In this document: piece by piece, positions 12,471-23,186 of the stretch
Layout: the number at the start of each line of letters is the position of its first letter
Numbering within the stretch: the stretch's first letter is position 1
Source of the DNA: Rhynchosporium graminicola
Lineage: Eukaryota; Ascomycota; Leotiomycetes; Helotiales; Ploettnerulaceae
Assembly (NCBI GenBank): GCA_900074885.1
Contig: FJUW01000009.1
Location: 671,019-735,018, forward strand
Reading direction: 5' to 3'
Length of the DNA stretch: 64,000 nucleotides
Program-made: the position numbers and the translations under genes
Notes under the pieces: model-generated
What the model saw: only the letters and a program-made list of their open reading frames with translations
The model's database searches: none
Told to the model about the DNA's origin: nothing

Positions 12471-12876
12471 TCAGCTCGGGCTCGGACCCTTGGGAGGATA
12501 CTGCTTTCCTTCGAAATCAACCTTTGGCTCGCACTTTTCGCCACATTAGTTTATCGCCTTCTTTCTAATTCTTACCCCACACCATTGTCATCACCATGAC
12601 ATTCACCCCTTCCAACCCGTGTATTTCAAAAAGGCTAGATTGATGGGTCTGGATGATTGAATTCACGGATCTGGTATTGGCATGAGAGCCATTTGGGTGT
12701 AACGTACAGTGCAGCGCTCCTCATCGGAGATCCTGTCCATTACTGAAGGGATATGTTTGCCGCAGCCCCACCAGGTGGCTTTTTCTGTGTTGTGTTAGAT
12801 AGCTCTTCTTCCTAATGAAGTTCATGTTAGGGATAGGTAACATACGGCACGTTGAGCAGACTGCTTTCACGCACAT
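12471..12876 (-). CDS. Small Cys-rich putative zinc-binding protein (56 aa, 3 exons)
   Basis: Exons 12876-12846, 12784-12708 and 12533-12471 join in frame; introns are 61 and 174 bases with GTATGT and GTACGT donors and CAG and AAG acceptors. The product starts MCVKAVCSTCQKATWWGCGK, continues HIPSVMDRI and ends with a Pro-rich tail (QYPPKGPSPS). Possible metal ligands are C7-x2-C10, C18-x2-H21 and C35-x-C37. From memory this matches a small, widely conserved fungal protein of unknown function that carries the same Cys/Trp pattern. Exons this short are easily missed: the reading depends on splicing and none is a long open frame. It lies tail-to-tail with the ene-reductase. Confidence 0.85.
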
Positions 12877-15778
12877 CTTTGCTTTTTGCTTTTTTCTCAA
12901 ACTGGATATGGAGAGGTGAAATCGATGAGGTGTAGCTTTCTTTGGGCTTTAAGCTGTCTCTTTCTGAAGTCTTGGAGTATGGTTGATATAGTTGAAAAAG
13001 GTGTTTTTTTGAAGATGGGATGAGAGTCTCGTGAGGAGATGATGCGATGACAGGTTTGTTCTATCGTCAAAGTAGGAAGGTCCAGATCTGAAGTGGGGTC
13101 CTTTCCGGAAGTGGCGTTCGGGAATCGGGCATCTTTTTTCGGGAAGCCAGATTAGCGAGGTCGACGAGGTCGGCGATTGGGCTCTCTCTTAACTCAATGA
13201 CGAGAGTAGAATTTTGGTCAATATTCATTCGATGGTATATAATAGAAGATTTCGAGTAAGCGATATGTTAACGGCTGTCATTTCTTGAACTGCTATCAAT
13301 AACCAGCTTTGGTCGTCACGTGCGTATATTTATACTCGGATAATTTTTGATAGATCTAGGCAGAAAGCGATAGGTTTCGTCATAACATAAGCAAAATTGA
13401 AAGTTTTTAAATACTTACGGCCGACTAGAAAGGTAGATTTTAAGCATCTATTTAGCTTCCGTTCGGTTTTCATCTCGCTTTTCAGTACCCATCTTTTGCT
13501 TCATGTTGATCTTGAAAGAAAGGATTTCGCTTACACTCTCTTCTATTAACGATATCACAATTCCAAATCAATACTTAAAACTCGCTAAAAGTCATAACAA
13601 TAAACATAATAGAACGAAAACCAACTCACACATTCGTCTTCTCAGCCTTCTGTCCAACGAGGGCCACGATATCTCTCCCTACTTCCCCTTTCATAAATAG
13701 AACCTTCCAGCCCCAAGGGATCAACAGAGCGTGCGCAATATCTGAATCTAATAGAAGGCGACGATATATGCTTCGCTGTAGGTGAGAATTTTCTGAATCG
13801 AGGAAATATTGAGATGGACATTTTTAAGCTTGAAGCATGTATTGTTTTGTTTTGTTTTAATGGGAATAGTACTGCAGATTTCCAGCAGAAATATATGTTA
13901 TAATTCCTTGTAAGTATTTCACAATCTGACAGCGAGAGCTCACTTGGCAGTGAGTATATTTGTAACAGTCACAGAAATCAGCTCACAGAGCTTTCTGAGG
14001 ATTGAAACTTGGAGATTCCTCTCCCGGGGTTTTTTAAAAGATAATTGTCATAACGCAATAGGAATTTGTCGGATTACACTTTTACGATAAGAAACGTACC
14101 TACATTCACCATCTCCCCTAGTGAACTTGCGATTTACTGTGTTTTCCAGTCTTTGCAGAATAATACTGTCTCGGATCATCTTTAAATATGAGATGGCTTG
14201 TCAAAAACTAATAATTTCTAGCGTACGTATGTCTAGGTGGCTTTCGAAACTCTATTTATACTATTAATAATAAATATTACGAACTCTTATCATCTCATGC
14301 GTGTGATTCGCTTAACGATAGACAAAGGCTACACAAGTGAGCATATATCAAGGATTTTCCCCAGCATATGGAATTCCACCCAGGAGAAACGATATTCGAT
14401 GGTTTCAAGAAATGATGTGTCGGCAGAAGGCTATATGGCATGTCGAAGTAAGATCTGCAGAACTCATCTCGTCTCAACTAAATATAACCGATCAAGACCG
14501 ATAAGTTATAAGAAATTTTTATAGCAGGGGGAATAGTATCTAGAGAGCATTATTTACTGTCATCAGTAGCTTCACTGTCAATCGTCAGAGCTGCAAAGGA
14601 CCTGTTTTTCTCTTTACTATAGAAATTTACCCACGTCATCCACAGAAGGACTGCGCTAGCTCCGAAGATCTTGTTGATTCACATGTCATTTTTTCAAGAT
14701 GTAAATTATTCCTAGAAAACTAGATCAGTAGGCGAGAGTGAAAGTTCAAGATTACCGATTTCGCGGCGGAGCAAATTGCTTGCAGAGAAGTCTCGAAACC
14801 CTGAAGTATGTTGTAGCACTTACGTGTTGTAGCGCTGAGCATCGAGTAGGAAAATCTTAGGATTTGCAGTGAATTATATTCAGTATTACCAGAGTGTTAT
14901 TTCAATCGTGTTGCTCAGATTGAGACTTAGCTATATAGATTGAGTCTGTAAGAAAGGCCTCCATGACTTCAATCAATGTGTGCTGGAAAACGTGGCTACC
15001 TCACTAAGACGGAAAAGCGTGGATCTCACCTCACCTCTGCGACTCGAAATTGGATTTTATATTTGCAAAAAAATATCGCTTGGTTTAAATACCTCTCTTA
15101 TTTGACTCTTAGTACAATCATTCCGAAATGAATAGAGCGTTATATATGGTCGTTGTTTGTACATTCATTGTCGTCTCAGCCGAACCGCAACCCATCGCAA
15201 CTATCTTCAAAGCATGATTTCAGCGTCGATCAAAAGTTCATGAGATAATGGTATCTATCCATTCCGTCTCTACTCTATAAGCTCGCGCATCAGCCTTGCT
15301 CCAGACTTCCTGCTCCATCTACGACAGCAGCGGCAGCAGGTTTTCATCGGGGTATCCTTTCTATTTATTTCCTGCAAGAGGTTCCAAGACTCCACTTCAA
15401 CATCCTCAAGTCTCTCGACTGTGATTGCAATTTACTCACTAGAGGAACGACAAAATCCTACGCAATCTAAATATATTCTATCCACCTCCCCTCCCACCCA
15501 CTAATCCTCACGTCCTACACCCTCCCCTCCCTCTCATCAGACCCCACACAAACACCTAAAAACACTCCCCAATAAACCTCCATCCATCTCCCTCCTCTCT
15601 CCCAAAAAAACGGCATCTTAGCGCCAAAAAACACCACACACACAAGTCCCATCACCGGTCTTCACAGCCGCAGGACCTAATCCCCTCCCCTCTTCTCTTG
15701 TGCAGTCCTAAAGCATGTCCACCCGCGACAAGCGCTCACCGTGTCAACTGTCGAGAACCAATCTACGTCCACATGAGC
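12877..15778. other. Gene-poor region with orphan promoter-like tract
   Basis: 2.9 kb without a supported gene. AT-rich from 13200 to 15300. From about 15480 to 15720 the plus strand is strikingly C/T-rich (CTCCCCTCCC-type runs), as in ascomycete core promoters. It is followed by an ATG at 15715 (MSTRDKRSPCQLSRTN) whose frame ends after about 32 codons inside the palindrome at 15779-15813. That could be a dead or truncated gene start; I do not call it. Confidence 0.4.
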
Positions 15779-15813
15779 TGATCAAAACATGGTTCGAGAT
15801 CATGTTTTGATCA
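15779..15813. repeat. 13-bp perfect inverted repeat, 9-nt spacer
   Basis: TGATCAAAACATG at 15779-15791 is the reverse complement of 15801-15813; the spacer is GTTCGAGAT. The half-site itself begins with the palindrome TGATCA. It sits downstream of the peptide transporter's 3' end and could be a foldback remnant or protein-binding site. Confidence 0.85.
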
Positions 15814-16082
15814 TGTAGGCTCGGAGCTATAAGCCGGATTACCCCCTCCATCATAAATAAGACTAGCGCAGAACCCTGAGAAGAGAACTTTATTAGAAGC
15901 TCAGGTTGCTGAATGTGACATCAGGGTTATAGGTAGAGCGAAGTAAGAAATAAGACAGAAGTGACTCAAGAGCATCTTTATCAGTAAAGAAAAGCGGTAT
16001 ACCATTGTCTAAATCCCCATCAAGGGGCCCAGAAATATCTCGCATTTTCATTTCATCATATTTATCGAAACAGCATTTGCCC

Positions 16083-18075
16083 TCATCCCTGCAATTCCTT
16101 AGGATGGGCAGCAATAGACTCCTCATCTCTCCTCCCAGTCTTCTCATCGAAACTCTCACCATGAGCCGCAAGCTCTCTCGCCATCTGATCCTCCTTATGC
16201 AATCTCGCCTCCTGCTCCTTGTTCTCAGTGAGAGTGTATTCCTCCTTATCCAGATCCCTGTACATAAACCAGAAGAGCGGCGCAGCGACGAACCCGACGA
16301 TCGTAGGGCCGGCAAACACCCACGTCAGATAAGGATCCTTGATGAGTCCGGAAAAGGCGAGACCGAAAGCATATGCGATGGCAGCGGCGAAGAGGTTCAT
16401 ACCAGAGACTAAACTACGCATGTTCTTGGGTGCCATGGAGTAGGCGATTCCGAACGCTGGGACGTTGACGAAGAGTTCGGAGATTCCTCCGATACCGACT
16501 GGGATGGCTGTATACCAGATTGTAATGTTGGAGGTCAGGGCGTCGCCGTCTGCGTTGACGCAGTCGAGAGATGTTCCGTGCTTGCCGCAGGGCCCGACTT
16601 TGTATGCGTAGTAGGTGAGGACAGTGTAACCGATAGAAGCGATTGCAGACATGAAAAGACCGAGAGTGATACGTTTGATAGACCCGAAATGAATATTCCT
16701 CTTTCGGAGTAAGGGGTAGAGTCCGTAATTCAGGAGTGGAGCACCGATAATAATGGCGAAGGGGTTGATGTTATTGATAACATCGTTGGGGACACCATTG
16801 GTCTTCAACATGGTTGTGAGTGCAGATTGGGCACCTCCTAGACCGTTGTCGGTGATAGACTGGATGGGGAAGAACATGAACATGCCGGTAGCTTGGAAAG
16901 CGCGCTTCACGTCATCGACGAACATGTCATTCCAGGGTACATCAATATGACGGCCAGATTCTGCGATGAAAGAAGGCTTTGCGGCGTCGAAGAAGCCACC
17001 TTTCTTGGAGAAAATCTTCTTGACTCCGCCACGTCTGAAGCATATGCCGACAATTTTGAAGACATTTCCTAAATCACTTCCTCCGGGCGGAAGGATGACT
17101 AGCTTTTTCTTAAGATACCACAGCAAAGCAGGGAGTGGTAGGTAAAGGATGAGCGGGATTCCGAACGCCAACCACCATCCGACGTATTTCGCCGAGTAGG
17201 AGGTACCAACGTTAACAAAACCACCTATGTTGACCATTAAGTAGAACCACAGCATAATTCTCTCGGTAGTGGCCTCAGGGTCGATAATGACCTTCTCACC
17301 AGTGACAAGGGTCTTGGTGGTAAGCTTAGTCTCCTTCATTTGATCAAGCAACATAGGCGAAATGCAAGGCTTGAACATAGCTGGTTCTTGTCAACAAGGC
17401 TCGTATCATAGATGAAGGAAAACTTACCAGCACCGATGGCCAGAACATAAAGACTGATGAAGTATGGAATCTTTGCATCGCCATTTGCCAACAAGCTCTT
17501 TGCTCCGGACGCAACCATGATGACATGAGAGATACCGCAGACAAAGACACCAACGAAGACCATTCTAAAACGGCCGGTCTTCTGATCTGCGAGCCAGCCA
17601 AAGAACACAGGTAGAGCATAGACCAGCATGTTAAAAGATTGTGCAACAGCCGAGGATGCGACCGTTCCCATTCCGAGAGCACCTGCAGTTCCCTCACCAC
17701 CTCTCGGGGGTGCGCCATAGCCGTTGCCATGAGGAGGTAGCTTACGGTTGACGAAATTACCGATCAGAGGCTGGACACCGTAGTAGGATGCGCGCTCAGC
17801 GAACTCAACCAAGCAGAGAGCATAGGCGATCCATGGGATCGAACCGGGAACTCTGCGGAGGATGTGTCTTTCCTCTTCAGTAGGCTCATTCACGTGAGCT
17901 CCAATGGAAAGTCGGTCGGCATCAGCAACAACCATGGAGTGCTTTCCTTCGAGAGCAAGATGAGCATCAGCGTGTGTACCCGCAAGGGTAGTTTGCGCAT
18001 CTTGAACAATGTTTGTTGCTGTGGTATGTCAGTCCTTGTAAACGATGTGCCTTATGTGAAGCATCACGTACCCAT
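16083..18075 (-). CDS. PTR2: Proton-coupled oligopeptide transporter, POT/PTR2 family (3 exons)
   Basis: Exons 18075-18072 (only ATG plus one base), 18018-17428 and 17380-16083 give 630 aa; introns are 53 and 47 bases with GTACGT and GTAAGT donors. The N-terminal about 60 residues are cytosolic and polar. EFAER (residues 73-77) is the ExxER proton-coupling motif of helix 1. FYLMVNIGGF (about 244-253) is the PTR2 family signature. Several further hydrophobic segments follow, with an extracellular Cys-containing loop before the last helices and a charged C-terminal tail. The family imports di- and tripeptides across the plasma membrane using the proton gradient. The length fits fungal Ptr2 (about 600 aa). 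The 5' UTR presumably continues upstream of the 4-base coding exon. The symbol is by family, not proven orthology. Confidence 0.93.
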
Positions 18076-19884
18076 TGTGTCTGCCGTGAACTCGCTGTGA
18101 TGCGGATGGTGAAAAGTCAATTCGATAAAAGATGGGGTGTCGAGGTTCTTATCTGTGTCGCGGTCACACGAGAAGATCACACTTGTCTCTCTCTCCCGGA
18201 AGGGAGGGAATCGCCTGTCCAGAGCACTTGGTCTAATCCTATCCAATCCACTCGAACCCGAGAGGCAGGACCCTTATCAGTGCCTGCAGGGATGTATGTG
18301 CACGCCTCGAACAAGCAGCTAGATGAACATCGACGTCAACCTTCATCGGCATATTGTGGGGTACAAGGATCAGAAGACACACCTCGGCCAGAACGAGGGC
18401 GGACTAGCCAGTCATAGGAGGTCTTCAGTGAAGTCGCGATTGCGTTAGTACTCAAAGAGTAAGGCCAGATGGGTCCAAATCAAAATCAATACAGTAGATG
18501 ATAGGCGTTCCACCTAGCTGTGATAGGAAGTTGTACGGAGTGCTTGAGTGCTCTTGTGACTTCCCAGAACGATTGCGACGTTCTCCTCCACCGGTAAGCT
18601 TCTCGCCATAAGCTTCAAATAAACAGATACTTGGCGAAGCTGTGAGGGGATGGAAAGACCAAAACTCGTAAGCATCTTCGAGTAAAGTAAACCAACCGTT
18701 GGGCCAGGACCAATGATATTGATTCGATTCCGACTCAAGTTCAGACTTGAGGGGTGGCCAATATAACCCGATCAAGCGAGTCGTTGGTGTGTACCTGGTA
18801 TGCTAGGCTGGCGGGAATCCCGACGCGAGGGATCCGATCAGCGGGGTGGCAGCCTTGATACTGTACGAGTACTTGTACTTTGACGAGTCAGGATCGTCAT
18901 CGCATAGGGAGGGTACTCTGCACTATCTTCTCGTATGGCGAACAGCTGGCTGAAAGCGGAACGATTTCGCACTCCCAGAAGACAGCTCAAATCATGAGCG
19001 GACATTGACGGCTCTCCTTATCATTCTCAACCAGAAGTCAGAATCAGAAAGCCAACCATGCAACCAACACTATTTGTGAAATACAGGCGACTCGTGGCCG
19101 GTATAGAAGCTCTCGGCAAGGGCTAACGGCTATTACCTTACCTGCACAACTTCCGCCACTCCACTTTACTTCAGCCAATCACCCTCGGGCTTACACGCCC
19201 CATCCACCAGAGCACGCCGTCGCCTGCTAGATCAAGTCCTAGCTCCGTGCCCGAAATCTTGATATTTTCGAGCAGAAGCGCCTCCCACAAACGCCCAGGC
19301 CTCGGCGAAGCTATGCACGCCTGCCGAGCGAAAACAAGAGAATGCCGCCCGAGACTGGCATGACTGGGCGTTGCATCGAGAAATGCTTGGTGAGCTTGAG
19401 TGGACGGCCACTATTTGAATGTGTGTGTCGTGGGATTGTAACGGTCCCGGGACTGGGAGAGGAAATATTAACATTCACAAATGGATAATCTCATAGGTCA
19501 GCACCTACGCATCGAACAAGAGCCGAGGCGACGTTTTACCGCTTATCTAATGCGGAGGGAGACTTTCGGATCGACTAAATTGACTTCATTGATATCAATT
19601 GAGTCCTGACCTTAAGCTGGACAACCTTAAGCTGGATAAGCTCCCTAGAAATTAGGTTGTGCCCGATGATTGATTAGCCAATCAGCGAAGCTATAAATAC
19701 GATGCGGCGCACAGGAGAGATTAAGTAAGTTCCTTACTTAGTATGAGAGCCAGAATCCCGGAGCACAGCGAAGACAAAAGGACCTACGGAGGTATATGGG
19801 ATAAGTACCCGAGTAAGCTCACCGCTTCCTGTCTGCCCACACATCTTGGAGCGGCAGAAACGGGCGGTGAGCCTAAACTTACTC
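18076..19884. other. Intergenic, upstream of the peptide transporter
   Basis: Relatively GC-balanced with several 60-130 codon open frames on both strands that show no family features. The transporter promoter should lie at about 18080-18500. A 12-base direct repeat, CCTTAAGCTGGA, occurs at 19610-19621 and 19625-19636. No gene supported. Confidence 0.4.
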
Positions 19885-20029
19885 CATTCGAAGGCCACGA
19901 AATAAAGCCCTCAGCCAGTCCGAGCTTCGCTTTCTCAGACCTGTCCACTTTTTCACCTTTTGCCATGTATTGATTGGCCAGAGTGCACGCACGTGATGGC
20001 TAAGGACTTAATTTCGTGGCCTTCGTATG
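19885..20029. repeat. Imperfect 33-bp inverted repeat with 79-bp centre
   Basis: Segment 19885-19917 and the reverse complement of 19997-20029 agree at 29 of 33 positions, with a perfect 15-bp core, CGAAGGCCACGAAAT (19889-19903) against 20011-20025. This may be a foldback or MITE-like remnant. No target-site duplication was identified. Confidence 0.7.
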
Positions 20030-21372
20030 TGTACCTCCCTAGATGGAGCGCGGACTGATTGCAAGATTGCCAGGAGTTCGTTCCTTTACCAAGTTTAGGC
20101 TAAAATTTACATGCAGCTCTCCGACGCACGCAGCATTGCTTCTCGAAGCCCAACCAACATTGTTCCGTCAACCAAACAGAATCGACCCTTTGACAAGCAT
20201 GCATGCATGTACGGTGGATGCGACGCCTTTCTGTGGAGTGTCCTTGTCAGATGGGATTCTTCAGTTATGTCAAGATAAGCATAAAGTAGATTCCCGCGCT
20301 GACATCTTACGCAATACGCATGCTTATTGATCGCTTTTCGCTACGAAGTATCGAGTGCGAGATCCCAAACCAGAGGCTTGAGAGGGTCATGTATAAGTGA
20401 AGTCCGAACGGAAGAAAAAAAAACTCTTCTGAAACGAGTTCTTGCTAGGAATCATTGGAATGAGTATGAACTCTGTCATGTCGGTCTTTCTCAACAACAC
20501 ATCACGATACAGCAGCCAACGGAATCATCAAACACGCCACTCTACCAACAGGTCAATTCCCGCCATTGGTCGAAAGCATGCCAGCTCCGGACAGCCTCGC
20601 CACTGTTGCACATTCCAAGTTTCGCGAACTTTTCGAATGTTGTCCGTCTATCATCACAATCGTTGAATCATATAACAAGGAGTGAGGTCACCGAGTAACC
20701 AAGCACGATAGTTCAGTGACGCGCTGCAGTTCAATACGAGGTATCATATTCCAAATCAGAGTTCTGAAAATCGAAAGGTGCGAATCTTTCATAGCTGTCC
20801 GAAATCATAAGCCCTAGGTAATGGTATGCGTTTCTCGGTCTTCGCATTGTCTCTGCTTCTTTCCAACACCATTTCGGGATGACCGAGCCAGGATCAGCCT
20901 CGGCTGTACCCGAACTTGAGTTTTGCCACTTGCAGACTTATCTTCATTTGCTTAGGATGTCGCAATTTTGGGACATTCCTGTCTAGCATGTTTCTGCTCA
21001 GGGCGATCGTATTCCTGAAGTTAGTATTTGCCAAGTTTATCTCCGATTTCATTACTCAAATCTCGTAAATCACGTGACCATTTCACGAGACAGCAATGTG
21101 ATTCTCACATTGAGCAGCAGAGAATAGTGCTTTACAGGAGGAAAGAATAAGACACAGTAGAGAAGAACTCTTACCAAATCGAAAGTTTTATTCGATTTGA
21201 AAATTTCTTTACATTCCAAGAACCACAGGATGAAAATTGGCGATGGCTCACTTTCAGAACTTGCTTGTCTAGACTTGGCGTTAACCTTACAACTAAACAA
21301 CCCATCAAGTAACACAGGCCAATTCGCAAACTCATACACCAGATCATTAAATATCAATCAAATAAGTCTATC
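20030..21372. other. Intergenic upstream of the SGNH hydrolase
   Basis: No gene supported. At about 20826 a short frame reads like a signal peptide (MRFSVFALSLLLSNTISG) and then stops immediately; a following frame stays open to about 20995. A dead secreted-protein start is possible but too short to call. The hydrolase promoter lies in the last 200 bases. Confidence 0.4.
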
Positions 21373-22176
21373 ATGTCCACCCACAAACCACACCATCTCA
21401 TATCCCTTGGATCCTCCTTCGCCGCAGGACCTGGCATTCCGCCCCTCTCTCTCCGCTCTGCCGGTCGCTCCTCCAAGAACTACGCCTCCCTCCTATCCCA
21501 ACACTTCTCCTTCCAGCACACCGACCTAACGGTCAGCGGCGCCACTCTTTCCAACATCACATCCGCGCCTCAAGAGTTCTTCGGCACGACATTCGCACCC
21601 CAGATTACAGCCGTGACGGAAGATGCGGATATCATTACCATCACAGCCGGAGGGAACGATCTCCAATATGTCGGCGGGCTGACGACAGAAGAATTACTGT
21701 CGACTTGGGCGGGGAGGTTGTTCAATCTTTTCAGAACGAGAAGTCAGCCTGCGGAAGCGATTTCAATCGATGAGCTAGCGGAGAACTTCATCAATGTCCT
21801 TGATGCGGTTCATGCTAAAGCGCCGAAGGCAAAGATATATTTAGTCGCTTATCTGACACTTCTCAGCCCTGCGACAGAAAGTGGTATTCATGTCTCGTTG
21901 TCGGCTGAGGCGATCAAGAAGTATCAGCAAATCGCCGAGGATTTGCTTAATGCGTATAAGCTGGCGAGTCAAGCGAGGAGTGAGTGGTGTTCGTTGGTAG
22001 ATGTTGCAGAGTTGAGTAAGGAGCATGGGATTTTGACGGACGAGCCGTGGGTTGAAGGTCTTTCGATAGGTAGTATTTGGGGGGGAAACCCGATGCATCC
22101 TAATGAGAAGGGGATGAGAGCTGTGGCTGATATGTTGATTGAGCGCTTGGAAAGTGATGGATTTGTAGCCATATGA
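21373..22176 (+). CDS. SGNH/GDSL-type esterase or lipase
   Basis: A single exon of 267 aa without a signal peptide, so probably intracellular. Block I is SLGSSFAAGPGI (residues 11-22), the fungal GSS variant of GDS, with S15 the likely nucleophile. Block II is SGATLSN (G56), block III is TAGGNDLQY (N95, D96) and block V is GGNPMHPNEKG with H242; the usual Asp of DxxH is Asn here (N239). The fold hydrolyses carboxyl esters (lipid, sugar or acyl esters); the substrate cannot be inferred. The start ATG is the first in frame and is followed at once by the conserved strand. It is tail-to-tail with the next gene. Confidence 0.88.
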   Translation: MSTHKPHHLISLGSSFAAGPGIPPLSLRSAGRSSKNYASLLSQHFSFQHTDLTVSGATLSNITSAPQEFFGTTFAPQITAVTEDADIITITAGGNDLQYVGGLTTEELLSTWAGRLFNLFRTRSQPAEAISIDELAENFINVLDAVHAKAPKAKIYLVAYLTLLSPATESGIHVSLSAEAIKKYQQIAEDLLNAYKLASQARSEWCSLVDVAELSKEHGILTDEPWVEGLSIGSIWGGNPMHPNEKGMRAVADMLIERLESDGFVAI

Positions 22177-22613
22177 TAAAGATTGGGTTAAATGGCCGCT
22201 ATTCTATGGACCGTTGATGCGGTGATCTGAAGTGCCGCGAAAATTTCCTGTCACGAGGGTTTGCTACGTTTCTCGAGCCAAAATGACGCGCACATCCACG
22301 TTTGCTTCTTGCTCAACAAATAGCATAGACCAAGTCATTGCGATGGTTGGCGGATATGCGTCAAGCTCACATTGTCAGGCCGCAACGCGTTTCCCAGTAT
22401 CCACGAGCGAAGTTGGCTCTCGATCTCTCAAGCTTTATCTCCAAGAACAACTGAATCCTGCGAAATCACAATACACATCAGCGACACAACTATCAAAAAC
22501 CATGCATTCTATCAATCTCTCTCTACGAAAAAAAAGCCTCCGGATACAGACTACCACACAATACTCATCCACCATCTTCACAATATCCCATCCTCTTGAC
22601 CCTGATTTTCAAC
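22177..22613. other. Convergent 3' region
   Basis: Between two genes that end facing each other; probably both 3' UTRs. Open frames on the plus strand here are shadows with no features. Confidence 0.5.
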
Positions 22614-23186
22614 TCACTTCATCTCCTTCCACTCAGCCCACATATCCTTCAACTCCGCATCCATCAGCACAAACCCCGTATCCGAATCCTCGATCGAGCC
22701 ATAGTTCAACAAGTTGACGATGTATCTCGAAGCACCGGCTTCCGAACAGTTTTTCTCCCACTGGATGCATTTGTTGAGTTTACCTTCGCTGATGCCTTTC
22801 TTCTCTTTCTTGCTTCCCTTCGAGCTCTCTTTCTTTTCCGACTTCGGGGCGTCTGACTTCTTGTCTTTCTTTTCGGGCTTCTTCTCCTTCTTCTCCGACT
22901 TTTCTTTTGCCTCGTCTTTCTTCTCCTTCCCATCCTTCCTCTCCATCTTCTCCTCCCCCTCACCCTCCCCTCCCCATTCCTCTCCCTTCTCCCTCCTCTC
23001 CCCCCTCGAAGCCCTCCACTCCCTAAACGCGTCCCTGATCTCCCTATCACGAATCACATACCCCCTATCCGTATCCCTGATCGAGTCCGCATCCCTCAGA
23101 TTAACAATGTACCTCGTCGCTGTCGAGGAGTCACATTCCTTCTCCCATTGGATGAATTTATTCAGCTCGTGCGCTTTGATGGGCAT
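22614..23186 (-). CDS. Unrecognised protein: two copies of a ~50-aa module joined by a Lys/Glu-rich linker
   Basis: A single exon of 190 aa. Residues about 7-57 contain LNKFIQWEKECDSS, RYIVNL, a D-x-D turn and a terminal REIRDAFREW. Residues about 137-187 repeat the same order: LNKCIQWEKNCSEA, RYIVNL, SIEDSDTG, AELKDMWAEW. The two are clear internal duplicates. Between them lies about 75 residues of almost only K, E, D, S and G, predicted disordered or a charged helix. I do not know the module. The pattern of two small folded units on a charged tether suggests bivalent binding, which is inference only. The ATG at 23186 is right for the first module. Upstream DNA is pyrimidine-rich on the coding strand, as in promoters. 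Confidence 0.75.
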   Translation of the reverse strand: MPIKAHELNKFIQWEKECDSSTATRYIVNLRDADSIRDTDRGYVIRDREIRDAFREWRASRGERREKGEEWGGEGEGEEKMERKDGKEKKDEAKEKSEKKEKKPEKKDKKSDAPKSEKKESSKGSKKEKKGISEGKLNKCIQWEKNCSEAGASRYIVNLLNYGSIEDSDTGFVLMDAELKDMWAEWKEMK

